26,281 bases of DNA from an uncultured beta proteobacterium. GTDB lineage: Bacteria; Pseudomonadota; Gammaproteobacteria; Burkholderiales; Rhodocyclaceae. A model generated the notes under the pieces. It was not told the DNA's origin. It saw nothing but the letters and a program-made list of their open reading frames with translations, and ran no database searches. The position numbers were made by a program, and so were the translations under genes. Shown here in pieces: positions 7,474 through 16,132 of this stretch. Within the stretch, counting starts at the first letter, position 1. Each line of letters begins with the position of its first letter. Location of the stretch: the NCBI GenBank assembly GCA_903953145.1, contig CAJBIL010000458.1, positions 1-26,281 of the forward strand, read 5' to 3'.

Positions 7474-8169
7474 ATGAGCACAACAGATAAACCCGTCGTA
7501 TTCGGCACTGAAGACATCCTGCTGAGCCTGTGCAACTCGGTGACCCGGGTGCTGACCGTCGCCACGCAGAGCCAGGTTCATTTCTCCGGCATGGTCCAGC
7601 GGATCAGTAAAACCTGTCTGAAGCCTGATATTGGTTGCTTTGTGCTGTTCGACGGCGGCTTTTCTGGCCTCGTCGTCATCAACTTCTCTGCCCAGTCGGC
7701 GATGGAGCTATACGAGAGCTACATGCTGAATATGGGCATGTCGAAAGACGAACTCGCCAGTTCGCACACCTCGGACGAAGTCAGCAACGTCATGGGTGAG
7801 TTGATGAATCAGATCGTCGGCGACTTCACCGGCAAGGTGGCGCGTGAGTTGCAGACGCATATCACGCAGAACCAGCCGAAAATGCTCGTTCTTACCAAAC
7901 AGGTGATGCTCAGTGTCGATACCAACCTCGACAAGCCGGAAGCCCGCCGCGTTACCTTCTACACTGGACGTAACAATATTTTTTATCTTGAACTGGCGAT
8001 TGACCGGACCGAGTTCATCCGCCTGTTCGACTTCGAACCCCTCGAAGCCGACGATCCCGATGATCTGATCGCGCAGGCTAACGCTGAGTGCAAGGCCGCC
8101 CCGAAGCCCATCGTTCAGCCAGCGCCGTCAAAAGATCAGGACGACTTACTCGATTCGCTGGGGATGTGA
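7474..8169 (+). CDS. DUF3334 family protein, CheX/CheC-like
   Basis: The 231-residue product has the pattern I associate with DUF3334: TEDILLSLCNSV near the start, CLKPDIGCFVLFDGGFSGLVV, then EVSNVMGELMNQIVGDF and NNIFYLELAIDRTEF. The segment around residues 102-117 resembles the helix of CheC/CheX/FliY phosphatases, which hydrolyse CheY-phosphate using an ExxN pair; Glu109 and Asn112 are present here. The fuller D/S-x3-E-x2-N pattern is not met, because the first position is Asn. The C-terminal 40 residues are acidic and probably flexible, ending DDLLDSLGM. It is convergent with cphA, 13 bases away. A role in signalling is inferred; no chemotaxis genes are nearby. Confidence 0.75.
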   Translation: MSTTDKPVVFGTEDILLSLCNSVTRVLTVATQSQVHFSGMVQRISKTCLKPDIGCFVLFDGGFSGLVVINFSAQSAMELYESYMLNMGMSKDELASSHTSDEVSNVMGELMNQIVGDFTGKVARELQTHITQNQPKMLVLTKQVMLSVDTNLDKPEARRVTFYTGRNNIFYLELAIDRTEFIRLFDFEPLEADDPDDLIAQANAECKAAPKPIVQPAPSKDQDDLLDSLGM

Positions 8170-8182
8170 GGCTTGGTGAGGT

Positions 8183-10756
8183 TTAATTGCCGGCCACCCG
8201 TTGCGCAATGTGTGCCAGCGCCTCATCAATCTGATCAATCAGAATCAGGCAGAGATCACCGGGATTAAGGCTGGCCAGTGCGGTGTCGATGGCGGCAAAC
8301 TCACCGTGGATTTCCTTGATTTCGGTGGTGCGCCGGGCATTTTTCAGGCCTTCTTGCAGTAGGGCGAGGACTTCGCCATCGGCGCGGCCGCGCTGGCATT
8401 GATCCTGGTACAGCACGACTTCATCAAAGGCATCGCCGATGATTTCGGTTTGCTGGCGAATATCTTCGTCGCGCCGGTCGCCGGCGCCGCTGATAACGAC
8501 AGAGCGCTTGTTGGCCGGCATGTTGTCGATGGCGCCCACCAGCGCCTTGATCGCATCCGGGTTGTGGCCGTAATCGGCGATTAGCGTTGCGCCGCGATAG
8601 CTGAAAAGATTGAAGCGGCCGGGGGCGCTTTCTGCGTCGTTCACAAAGCCAGCCAGGCCGGCGCGGATAACGGACCAGTCCAGGCCAAGTGCCCAGCCGG
8701 CGCCTGCTGCTGCCATCGCATTTTCGATCTGGAAGCCGATGGCGCCGTTACCGGTGACCGGGATGTCGGCCAGTGCAATGCGCTGCGAGAAGCTCCCTTC
8801 CGAGGCAACAATGGCATCGTCGTCGAGGTAAACAACCCGTTTGCCCTGTGCGCGGTGCATGGCCATTACCGGGTGGTTGCGGTCACAGGCGAAAAAGGTG
8901 ACTTTGCCAGGGCAGGCGCTGGCCATGCGCACAACCATCGGGTCGGCCGCATTGAGCACTGCAACACCCGTATCCGGCTTGACGTTACGGACAATGACGC
9001 GTTTGACAACGGCGAGATCTTCCACGGTGCTGATGTACGACAACCCGAGGTGATCGCCCATGCCGATGTTGGTGACCACCGCGACATCGCAGCGGTCAAA
9101 ACCCAGCCCTTCGCGCAGAACGCCACCGCGTGCAGTTTCAAATACGGCGGCGTCGACGTCGGGATGCAGCAATACATTCTTGGCGCTCTTCGGGCCGCTA
9201 CAGTCGCCGGTGTCAATGCGCTGGCCTTCGATATAAACACCATCGGTGCTGGTCATGCCGACACGCAGGCCGTTGCAGCCAAAAATACTGGCAATCAGGC
9301 GCACGGTGGTGGTTTTGCCATTAGTGCCAGCAACGGCAACCAGCGGGATGCGCGCATCGTCGCCGTCGGCAAACATGTTGGCGATGATCGCCTCGCCGAC
9401 AGCACGACCCTTGCCGAATGATGGTTGCAGGTGCATACGCAAGCCTGGTGCGGCGTTCAGCTCAACAATGCCACCCCCTTGATCTTCCAGCGGGCGCAGG
9501 ACGCTGTCGCAGACGATGTCGACGCCGGCAATGTCGAGGCCGATGGTTTGCGCGGCCGCCACGGCGCGTGCAGCAAAGTCGGGGTGGACGTCGTCGGTGA
9601 CGTCGGTTGCGGTACCGCCAGTGGATAGATTGGCGTTGTTGCGCAACACCACGCGCGTCCCTTTGGCCGGCACTGACTCTGCGGTTAGTCCTTCGGTGGC
9701 GAGGCGGGCGAGGGCGATGTCGTCAAAGCGAATCTTGGTCAGCGAGGTGGCGTGACCGACGCCGCGTCGCGGGTCACTATTGACCAGTTCGACCAATTGC
9801 CGGACGCTACGCACACCATCACCAATCACCTGCGGTGGTTCGCGCCGGGCGGCGGCGATCAGTTTGTTGCCGATCACCAGCATGCGGTAATCATGGCCGG
9901 GAATATAACGCTCGACCAGCACTTCGTCGCTGACTTGAACGGCGACGGCATAAGCAGCTTCGACTTGCTCGCGGGTGATCAAGTTGACGGCAACGCCCTT
10001 GCCCTGATTGCCATCCTGTGGCTTGACAACAACCGGGCCGCCAATTTCGCAGGCGGCTGCCCACGCGTCTTCTGCATTCAACGCCGGGCGGCCAATCGGC
10101 ACCGGGACACCGGCTGCGTGCAGCAGCGTTTTGGTTAATTCCTTGTCTTGTGCGATTGATTCGGCAACGGCGCTGGTCTGGTCGGTTTCTGCGGCCTGAA
10201 TGCGGCGCTGTTTGCTGCCCCAGCCAAATTGCACCAGGCTGCCTTCGGTCAGTCGGCGGTAGGGTATGTTGCGCGCCACGGCGGCATAAACAATCGAGCC
10301 GGTGCTCGGCCCGAGACGCATGTCTTCATCAAGCTCACGCAGGCGGTTGAGGGCATCGGCAAGATCGAATGGCGTATCATCAAGCGCGGCGCGGCAAAGT
10401 GTTTGCGCCAGTTCAAAAGCCAGACGGCCAACCGCCTCTTCACTGTATTCGGCGATCACCTGATAAGTGCCGCTTTCCAGCGTGAGTGCTGTGCGGCTAA
10501 AGGTGACCGGGCAGCCCGCCTGGGCCTGTAGTCCGAGCGCTGCAAATTCGAGCGCATGCGCCATTGAGACGGCCTCATCATGGCCAGCAGGCTGCAGCAT
10601 GGCAATTTCGGGAAAGCGTTCGCGTAAGCGGGCTTCAAAACCGGCAATTTCGCCAATTGCGCATTCAGTTGGGCTGCACGAAACAATGGCTTCGATCGCC
10701 GTATGCCGGCTCCACAGGTTGGGGCCGCGCAGGGCGCGGATGCGTGAGACTTCCAT
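8183..10756 (-). CDS. cphA: Cyanophycin synthetase, full-length copy
   Basis: An 857-residue enzyme that builds cyanophycin, the Asp backbone/Arg side-chain storage polymer, in the cytoplasm with ATP. Domains in order: N domain (1-155); ATP-grasp domain (about 160-460) with VVVKPQDGNQGKGV (242-255) and VELNAAPGLRMH (431-442), for Asp addition; Mur-ligase-like domain (about 470-857) with GTNGKTT (477-483), ETARGG (540-545), DHLG (568-571), PGRFN (712-716) and DYGHNPDAI (728-736), for Arg addition. The N domain reads HALEF at 67-71, where CphA1-type proteins have HxxEH, so the putative primer-generating peptidase site appears lost. The ATG at 10756 has GAGGAAA upstream. It follows the shorter paralogue by 104 bases. 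Confidence 0.95.
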   Translation of the reverse strand: MEVSRIRALRGPNLWSRHTAIEAIVSCSPTECAIGEIAGFEARLRERFPEIAMLQPAGHDEAVSMAHALEFAALGLQAQAGCPVTFSRTALTLESGTYQVIAEYSEEAVGRLAFELAQTLCRAALDDTPFDLADALNRLRELDEDMRLGPSTGSIVYAAVARNIPYRRLTEGSLVQFGWGSKQRRIQAAETDQTSAVAESIAQDKELTKTLLHAAGVPVPIGRPALNAEDAWAAACEIGGPVVVKPQDGNQGKGVAVNLITREQVEAAYAVAVQVSDEVLVERYIPGHDYRMLVIGNKLIAAARREPPQVIGDGVRSVRQLVELVNSDPRRGVGHATSLTKIRFDDIALARLATEGLTAESVPAKGTRVVLRNNANLSTGGTATDVTDDVHPDFAARAVAAAQTIGLDIAGVDIVCDSVLRPLEDQGGGIVELNAAPGLRMHLQPSFGKGRAVGEAIIANMFADGDDARIPLVAVAGTNGKTTTVRLIASIFGCNGLRVGMTSTDGVYIEGQRIDTGDCSGPKSAKNVLLHPDVDAAVFETARGGVLREGLGFDRCDVAVVTNIGMGDHLGLSYISTVEDLAVVKRVIVRNVKPDTGVAVLNAADPMVVRMASACPGKVTFFACDRNHPVMAMHRAQGKRVVYLDDDAIVASEGSFSQRIALADIPVTGNGAIGFQIENAMAAAGAGWALGLDWSVIRAGLAGFVNDAESAPGRFNLFSYRGATLIADYGHNPDAIKALVGAIDNMPANKRSVVISGAGDRRDEDIRQQTEIIGDAFDEVVLYQDQCQRGRADGEVLALLQEGLKNARRTTEIKEIHGEFAAIDTALASLNPGDLCLILIDQIDEALAHIAQRVAGN

Positions 10757-10860
10757 GAAAATTTCCTCGTATCGCCGTTGTTTTATCGGTGTTTCGATTT
10801 TGTGCTTTGTTTCAGCATTGCCGGCGGCAAGTTGGCGACCGGCAATGCAGTTTTCCTGTC

Positions 10861-13032
10861 TTAGACCAAGGTAAAGGTTTCAATCCCTGTGCGTATGAGC
10901 TCCGGCGTCAGGCCAAGCGCCCAGGCCGCACCGACGGCAGCCAGCACATTCTCGACCTGGAACGCGATCTGCCCGTTCTTGGTCAGTGGAATATCCTTCA
11001 TTTTGGCCAGCGGTGATTCGTCGGCCCCGGTGGCAAGTACGACGCGACCATCACGAACAATTACGGCACGCTTGCCTGCCGCGCGGTGGGCAACGATGGC
11101 CGGCAATTCCGGATCAAGCGCAAAAAAGATCACTTCACCGTCGCAGAGTGGCGCCATTTCAACGAGCATCGGCGCTTCGGCATTGAGTATCGCAGTCCCC
11201 TTGGGTAGCACCAGATCAATCTGTGTGCGCAGAACGTTGAAGACGTGTTCCGGGGTTTCAATATAAAAACGACCGAAATGGCGTGGTGCGTCGACATTGG
11301 TGATGACGCCTACCTGACAACGATCATAGGCAAGGCCTTCATCTAGAATCGTGCTGGTACCGTTTTCAAGGACGGCCGCTTCAACCGCACGGTTCATCAG
11401 GATGCGATTGGCCGCCTCCCAGCGCGCCCGGTTACCTTTTTCGACTTGCCGGTGGTCAAGATACAGGCCATCACTACAGGTCAGCCCGGTATGCTTGCCG
11501 GAAAGCGTCAACAGGCGCGCAATCAATCGGGCAACCACAGTTTTTCCGTAAGTGCCGGTGACGCCGACGACCGGGATGCGGCCATCGTCGCCATTCGGGA
11601 ACAGGTGATCGACAATGGCTCTTCCGACGGGGCGTGCTTCGCCATTGGCCGGTTTCAGGTGCATCAACAGTCCGGGGCCGGCATTGACTTCGACGATGGC
11701 GCCGCGCTGCACATCAAGCGGTTGCGAGATGTCTTCGGCGACCAGATCGACACCGGCGATGTCGAGGCCGACAATGCGGGCGGCAAGTGAAGCCGCCGCT
11801 GCAACGCTCGGGTGTACCTGATCGGTAATGTCGCATGTGTGGTTACCGGTGCGCAGAATCAGCACTTCACGCCCGGCTAACGGTATGGATTCGCCGGTGA
11901 ACCCCTGGCGTTCGACTTCATGCAGTGCAACCGGGTTATCGGTCAGCAGAATGATGTCGAGCGGGAATTCCTCGGCTGCGCCACGGCGCGGGTCGGAATT
12001 GATCTGAAGGTCGATCAGGGTGTTGATCGTTGATTTCCCGTCGCCGATGACCGCAGCAGTTTCACCGCGCGCAGCAGCAACCAGTTTGCCACCCACCACC
12101 AGCAGCCGATGCTCCGAGCCACGAACGAAGCGCTCGACAATAACCCCGCTGCCTTGCTCAATGGCTGCCGTGTAAGCGACTTCGACTTCTTCCCGCGTCA
12201 TCAGGTTGGTAAATACCCCGCGCCCGTGGTTGCCGTCGTAGGGTTTGACAACAACGGGTACGCCGATGTCTTCGGCGGCATCCCAGGCATCGGCAGGGCT
12301 GTCGACCATGCGGCCTTCCGGCACGGGGACGCCGCAGGATTGCAGCAAACTCTTGGTCAGATCCTTGTCACGCGAGATGCTTTCAGCAATGGCGCTGGTA
12401 CGGTCAGTTTCTGCCGTCCAGATGCGACGGCTTTTTGCGCCATAGCCAAGCTGTACTAGATTACCGGTTGATAGCAAACGAATGGCCGGGATGCGTCGAT
12501 CCTTGGCGGTGGCGGACTCTACGATGGCGCCGGTGCTCGGTCCGAGGAGTTTTCGTTCGGCCATGTCGCGTAGATGCTCTACTTTGCCGGCAACATCAAA
12601 CGGTGTGTCCTGAATGGCAGCCATCACCAGTTCCCGCCCGGCAAACAGGCAGCTACGGGTCACGTCTTCATGCCAGGCGCGAACGACGACTTTATAGACA
12701 CCGCGCGTTGGCGTTTCGCGCGCCTTGCCAAAGCCGCCGGGCATGCCGGCGAGATTCTGTAGTTCAAGGGTGACGTGTTCGAGGATGTGGCCGGGCCACG
12801 TACCTTCTTCCAGCCGTCGCAAGAAACCGCCCGGCTCGCCGTAGCTACAGCGGTGTTCGATCAGCGAAGGCAGGAAAGCCTTGAGCCGGTCGACGAAGCC
12901 GGGGATCGTATTTGAGGGGAAGTCTTCCAGCTCACCGATATCGACGATGGCCTCAATGACGGGGCGGTAAGTCCAGATATTCGGGCCGCGCAGGTAGCGG
13001 ATTTCGAGAAACTTGATGTCTTTCGTTTTCAT
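10861..13032 (-). CDS. Cyanophycin synthetase paralogue without Mur C-terminal domain
   Basis: A 723-residue homologue (often called CphA'). The N domain (1-175) keeps the motif GHILEHVTLELQ, with an HxxEH at 82-86. The ATP-grasp domain is intact: VVVKPYDGNHGRGV (260-273) and VEVNAGPGLLMH (447-458). The Mur-like region keeps a P-loop (GTYGKT, 493-498), but the catalytic stretch is altered: ENGTSTILDEGL replaces ETARGGVLREGL, and APRHFG replaces MGDHLG. The protein ends at residue 723, just where PGRFN and the Mur C-terminal domain would begin. The clean stop at a domain boundary and the otherwise intact frame argue for a functional short form, not a pseudogene. It probably lacks Arg-ligase activity of its own. 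Confidence 0.93.
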   Translation of the reverse strand: MKTKDIKFLEIRYLRGPNIWTYRPVIEAIVDIGELEDFPSNTIPGFVDRLKAFLPSLIEHRCSYGEPGGFLRRLEEGTWPGHILEHVTLELQNLAGMPGGFGKARETPTRGVYKVVVRAWHEDVTRSCLFAGRELVMAAIQDTPFDVAGKVEHLRDMAERKLLGPSTGAIVESATAKDRRIPAIRLLSTGNLVQLGYGAKSRRIWTAETDRTSAIAESISRDKDLTKSLLQSCGVPVPEGRMVDSPADAWDAAEDIGVPVVVKPYDGNHGRGVFTNLMTREEVEVAYTAAIEQGSGVIVERFVRGSEHRLLVVGGKLVAAARGETAAVIGDGKSTINTLIDLQINSDPRRGAAEEFPLDIILLTDNPVALHEVERQGFTGESIPLAGREVLILRTGNHTCDITDQVHPSVAAAASLAARIVGLDIAGVDLVAEDISQPLDVQRGAIVEVNAGPGLLMHLKPANGEARPVGRAIVDHLFPNGDDGRIPVVGVTGTYGKTVVARLIARLLTLSGKHTGLTCSDGLYLDHRQVEKGNRARWEAANRILMNRAVEAAVLENGTSTILDEGLAYDRCQVGVITNVDAPRHFGRFYIETPEHVFNVLRTQIDLVLPKGTAILNAEAPMLVEMAPLCDGEVIFFALDPELPAIVAHRAAGKRAVIVRDGRVVLATGADESPLAKMKDIPLTKNGQIAFQVENVLAAVGAAWALGLTPELIRTGIETFTLV

Positions 13033-13129
13033 TTGATCAGTATGAGCGCATGGGGAAGTTGCCGCGAGCTGGCATGGGGAGCATCGGCCTAGTGTCAGAC
13101 TTCTGCCAGATTAACGCTGTTCGCGTCAA

Positions 13130-13180
13130 TTGGCTGACGGCCAAGCGAAATATTTGAAATATTTGGAATCATTTCGTCAA
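13130..13180 (-). promoter_or_regulatory. Candidate control region of the cphA pair
   Basis: The 152-base gap between the DUF1854 gene and the short cphA copy contains three notable elements on the minus strand. There is a TTGACG hexamer (13180-13175), a tandem 9-base repeat (plus strand AAATATTTG twice, 13148-13165), and a perfect inverted repeat TTGGC-N5-GCCAA at 13130-13144, about 100 bases upstream of the ATG. No good -10 hexamer was found at the ideal spacing from TTGACG. The repeats could be regulator sites for an internal promoter, so the synthetase genes may also be expressed apart from the ABC gene. Confidence 0.35.
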
Positions 13181-13184
13181 AAAA

Positions 13185-13658
13185 TTACAGAAAGCGATCC
13201 AGAATTTTACGGCTGTGGGCGTCGAGGGCAAAACGGTCGCGAATCAGAAAGTGTATGCCGTGGCTATCAGCAATCAGCAGCCCCGGGGAGGGAAGGCGGC
13301 GAATGTCTTCTTCGCCCTTGAGCACCAGGCTTGCCTCACCACGGTCGGTTTCCACTTGCCAGGTGCTCGGCGTCGCAAAACTGGCCACGCTGATGATGCG
13401 TTTGATTTCGGGCATGAACTCACGGCTGGCGAGTTCAGCTTCAACCAGTGTGCGCAGGTCTTCCGGCAGTTCGGTCAGGGTATTGATCCACGCCAACTCA
13501 TGGCCGTGCGGGTCGACCAGGGCGATTCCCTGATCTGGTGCGGCAATCGGGAAGGCGCGTACGGGAACCACGCCGTCATGTTCGACCCCGTCAGCCCCGG
13601 TGAATACCAGGCGGCCAAAGGCGTTGCGCTGCAAACGATAGTTGGCTGTCGTGTTCAT
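13185..13658 (-). CDS. DUF1854 family protein associated with cyanophycin genes
   Basis: A 157-residue soluble protein with no signal or membrane segment. It begins NYRLQRNAFGRLVFTGADG and contains GVVPVRAFPIAAPDQGIALVD, HELAWINTLTELP, and a C-terminal FLIRDRFALDAHSRK. This matches my knowledge of DUF1854, a small family found beside cyanophycin synthetase genes and ABC proteins; no biochemical activity is known to me. Its start overlaps the stop of the ABC gene by four bases (ATGA), implying translational coupling, and the short cphA copy follows 152 bases later. A partner or regulator of the ABC protein is the simplest reading of the overlap, but that is inference. Confidence 0.85.
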   Translation of the reverse strand: MNTTANYRLQRNAFGRLVFTGADGVEHDGVVPVRAFPIAAPDQGIALVDPHGHELAWINTLTELPEDLRTLVEAELASREFMPEIKRIISVASFATPSTWQVETDRGEASLVLKGEEDIRRLPSPGLLIADSHGIHFLIRDRFALDAHSRKILDRFL

Positions 13659-15994
13659 TCTAGGTCTCCGTCAGCGCGTTTTTCGTTGTCGAGTCTGCGT
13701 AGCTCGTCTTCAGTGTCGACGTTGCGTGCCTGGGCCTGATAGAGCCGGTAATAGTGCCCCTCCCGGGCCATCAATTCGTCATGATTGCCGATTTCAACAA
13801 CGCTGCCACGGTCTAGTACAACCAGCCGGTTGGCGTCACGCAAGGTGGATAGCCGGTGTGCGATGGCAATTGTTGTTCGGCCACGTACCAGGTTGTCGAG
13901 GGCTTTCTGGATTTCTTTTTCGGTGGTTGTGTCGACCGAGGATGTGGCTTCGTCAAGGATCAGGATGCGTGGATCAATCAATAAGGCCCGCGCAATCGAA
14001 ATCCGTTGGCGCTCGCCGCCCGAGAGGGCTTGACCACGCTCTCCAACCAGAGAGTCGTAGCCTTGAGGCAGGCGCAGGATGAACTCATGGGCATGTGCGG
14101 CACGCGCAGATGCAACAATTTCTTCACGTGTTGCCTCCGGTTTGCCGTAGGCAATGTTTTCGGCAATCGTACCGAAAAAGAGGAAAGGCTCCTGCAATAC
14201 CAGACCGATGTGCCGGCGGTACTCGGCGACCGGTAGCGAGCGGATATCGACGCCATCGATCAGGATCGCGCCTTCGGTGACGTCGTAAAAGCGGCAGATC
14301 AGGTTGACCATTGTGCTTTTGCCCGAGCCCGAGTGACCAACCAGGCCGATCATCTCGCCCGGTTCGATCTTGATGCTAATGTCGCGGGTGACGCTGCGCG
14401 TGCCATAGCGGAAACCGACATTGCGTAGTTCGATACGGCCGGTGACCGTCGGCAGATGAACGGGATTGGTCGGTTCCGGCACACTGGAAACGTGGTCGAG
14501 GATGTCGAAAATCCGCTTGGCGCCGGCAGCGGCTTTTTGCGTGACGGAAACGATGCGGCTCATTGAATCGAGGCGCAGATAAAAACGGCTGATGTAGGCC
14601 AGGAAGGCAGTCAGTACGCCGACGGTAATCTGATTTTTGGAAACCTGCCAGATGCCGAACGCCCAGACGACGAGGAGGCCGATTTCAGTCAGCAGCGTGA
14701 CACTTGGCGTAAACAGCGACCACACCTTGTTGACCTTGTCGTTGACCTCAAGATTGTGTTCGTTGGCGGCGCGAAAACGTGCTGCTTCACGCTTTTCCTG
14801 TGCGAAGGCTTTGACGACGCGAATGCCGGGAATGGTATCGGCCAGAACGTTGGTCACTTCAGCCCAGATGCGGTCGACTTTTTCGAAGCCGGTACGCAAC
14901 TTGTCGCGCACGACGTGGATCAGCCAGGCAATGATCGGCAGCGGCAGGAGCGTGACGAGCGCCAGCCACGGATTGATCGAGACGAGAATGACGGTGGTCA
15001 TGCCGATCATCAGCACATCGGTGGCGAAGTCGAGCAGATGCAGTGAAATGAAAATGTTGATGCGGTCGGTCTCAGAACCGATACGCGCCATCAAGTCGCC
15101 CGTGCGCTTGCCGCCGAAATATTCCTGCGAGAGTTTGAGCAGGTGCTCGTAGGTGGATGTACGCAGGTCAGCGCCCATCCGTTCGGAGACCAGCGCAAGT
15201 ATGTAAGTGCGCGCCCAGCCGAGTACCCAGGCCAGTAACGCCGCACCAAGCAGACCGGAGAGATAGAGTGTGACTAACCCGGTGTCAATCGGTTTGCCGT
15301 TCTGATAAGGGATCAGGATGTTGTCCATCAGCGGCATGGTCAGGTAGGGCGGAACCAGCGTCGCGGCAGTGCCACACAGTGTCAGCAGAAAGCCGGACAG
15401 CAATCGCCATTTGTATGGGCTGGCAAAACGCCACAGCCGGAAAAGCGTCCAAGTGGACGGCGGCTCGTGAATTTCCTTGCTGCAGATCGGGCATTCTTCC
15501 TGCCCGGCCATCAAAGGTGTTTCACATTTGGGGCACAACGCTTGTGCCGGCGGCGGGGGAAGCGCGCCAGTGAGCTTGAAAGTCTGTTGCTGATTGAAGC
15601 GTTCGATCAGCCGCCCGGCGGTAATGTCACTGCTCAGTGTGTAGCGCCAGTGCGCCAGCAATGCGTCGTCATCAAACAACTCGAGGCTGCCAACGCCAGC
15701 GTGATCCCGACGCGCGAGGCACAAACCGTTGCGGTACGACCATTCCTGCCAGTGTTCGCCGTGTTGCGGGCTGGCCAGAATCCGTTTGCTGGTTACGACG
15801 ATCAGCGCGGCAGAAAAATGTAGCCGGGTATCAAGGTCTGTTTCCAGCCACGCCAGAATTATTTCGTCGCTTGCCAGTTGTGAGGTTGTTGGTACAGACC
15901 AGTTTGCGGGGAGCGGCTGTGGCGAAATACCGGGGAATGCCAGGTTGGCAAATTCCGCATTGGAAGGCGTAGCAGCGTGTTCAGAAGATGTCAT
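13655..15994 (-). CDS. Fused ABC transporter with PH-like and zinc-ribbon N-terminus
   Basis: A 779-residue protein, starting at ATG 15994; an in-frame TTG at 16069 would add 25 residues. Residues 40-135 resemble a bacterial PH-like domain (ALIVVTSKRILASP, WRYTLSSDITAGRLIERFNQ). Residues 154-171 carry CPKC...CPIC, a four-cysteine zinc-ribbon-like motif (Cys154, 157, 168, 171). A type-IV exporter membrane domain follows (about 190-480), then an ATPase domain: Walker A GHSGSGKS (553-560), Q-loop Gln601, signature LSGGERQ (657-663), Walker B ILILDE (677-682) and switch His713. All ATPase motifs are intact, and a homodimer is expected. The substrate is unknown; it is linked to cyanophycin by operon position with the DUF1854 gene and both synthetases. 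Confidence 0.9.
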   Translation of the reverse strand: MTSSEHAATPSNAEFANLAFPGISPQPLPANWSVPTTSQLASDEIILAWLETDLDTRLHFSAALIVVTSKRILASPQHGEHWQEWSYRNGLCLARRDHAGVGSLELFDDDALLAHWRYTLSSDITAGRLIERFNQQQTFKLTGALPPPPAQALCPKCETPLMAGQEECPICSKEIHEPPSTWTLFRLWRFASPYKWRLLSGFLLTLCGTAATLVPPYLTMPLMDNILIPYQNGKPIDTGLVTLYLSGLLGAALLAWVLGWARTYILALVSERMGADLRTSTYEHLLKLSQEYFGGKRTGDLMARIGSETDRINIFISLHLLDFATDVLMIGMTTVILVSINPWLALVTLLPLPIIAWLIHVVRDKLRTGFEKVDRIWAEVTNVLADTIPGIRVVKAFAQEKREAARFRAANEHNLEVNDKVNKVWSLFTPSVTLLTEIGLLVVWAFGIWQVSKNQITVGVLTAFLAYISRFYLRLDSMSRIVSVTQKAAAGAKRIFDILDHVSSVPEPTNPVHLPTVTGRIELRNVGFRYGTRSVTRDISIKIEPGEMIGLVGHSGSGKSTMVNLICRFYDVTEGAILIDGVDIRSLPVAEYRRHIGLVLQEPFLFFGTIAENIAYGKPEATREEIVASARAAHAHEFILRLPQGYDSLVGERGQALSGGERQRISIARALLIDPRILILDEATSSVDTTTEKEIQKALDNLVRGRTTIAIAHRLSTLRDANRLVVLDRGSVVEIGNHDELMAREGHYYRLYQAQARNVDTEDELRRLDNEKRADGDLE

Positions 15995-16132
15995 TATTTT
16001 GCGATTGTCGAACAGTGCATCAGGTTGTGGCAGAAAAAACGCCAAAGCCAAAGAGTATACGCTGCACAAGCGCCGTATCTTCGTTCAATAAGCTTTGCTT
16101 CGGGGCTTTATGCCTGACTAACGCTGCGCAGA

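Noticed and set aside
8855..9421. Long plus-strand open frame of 188 codons inside cphA
   Set aside because: It is antisense to the Mur-ligase region of a clear gene, with no recognisable protein pattern; a shadow frame caused by GC-rich codon use.
10861..13032. Possibility that the short cphA copy is a pseudogene
   Set aside because: Its reading frame is clean over 723 codons, its ATP-grasp and N-domain motifs are intact, and it ends at a domain boundary, which argues for a selected short form.
13215..13739. Plus-strand open frame of 174 codons opposite the DUF1854 gene
   Set aside because: The minus-strand frame has the family pattern and translational coupling; this one has neither.
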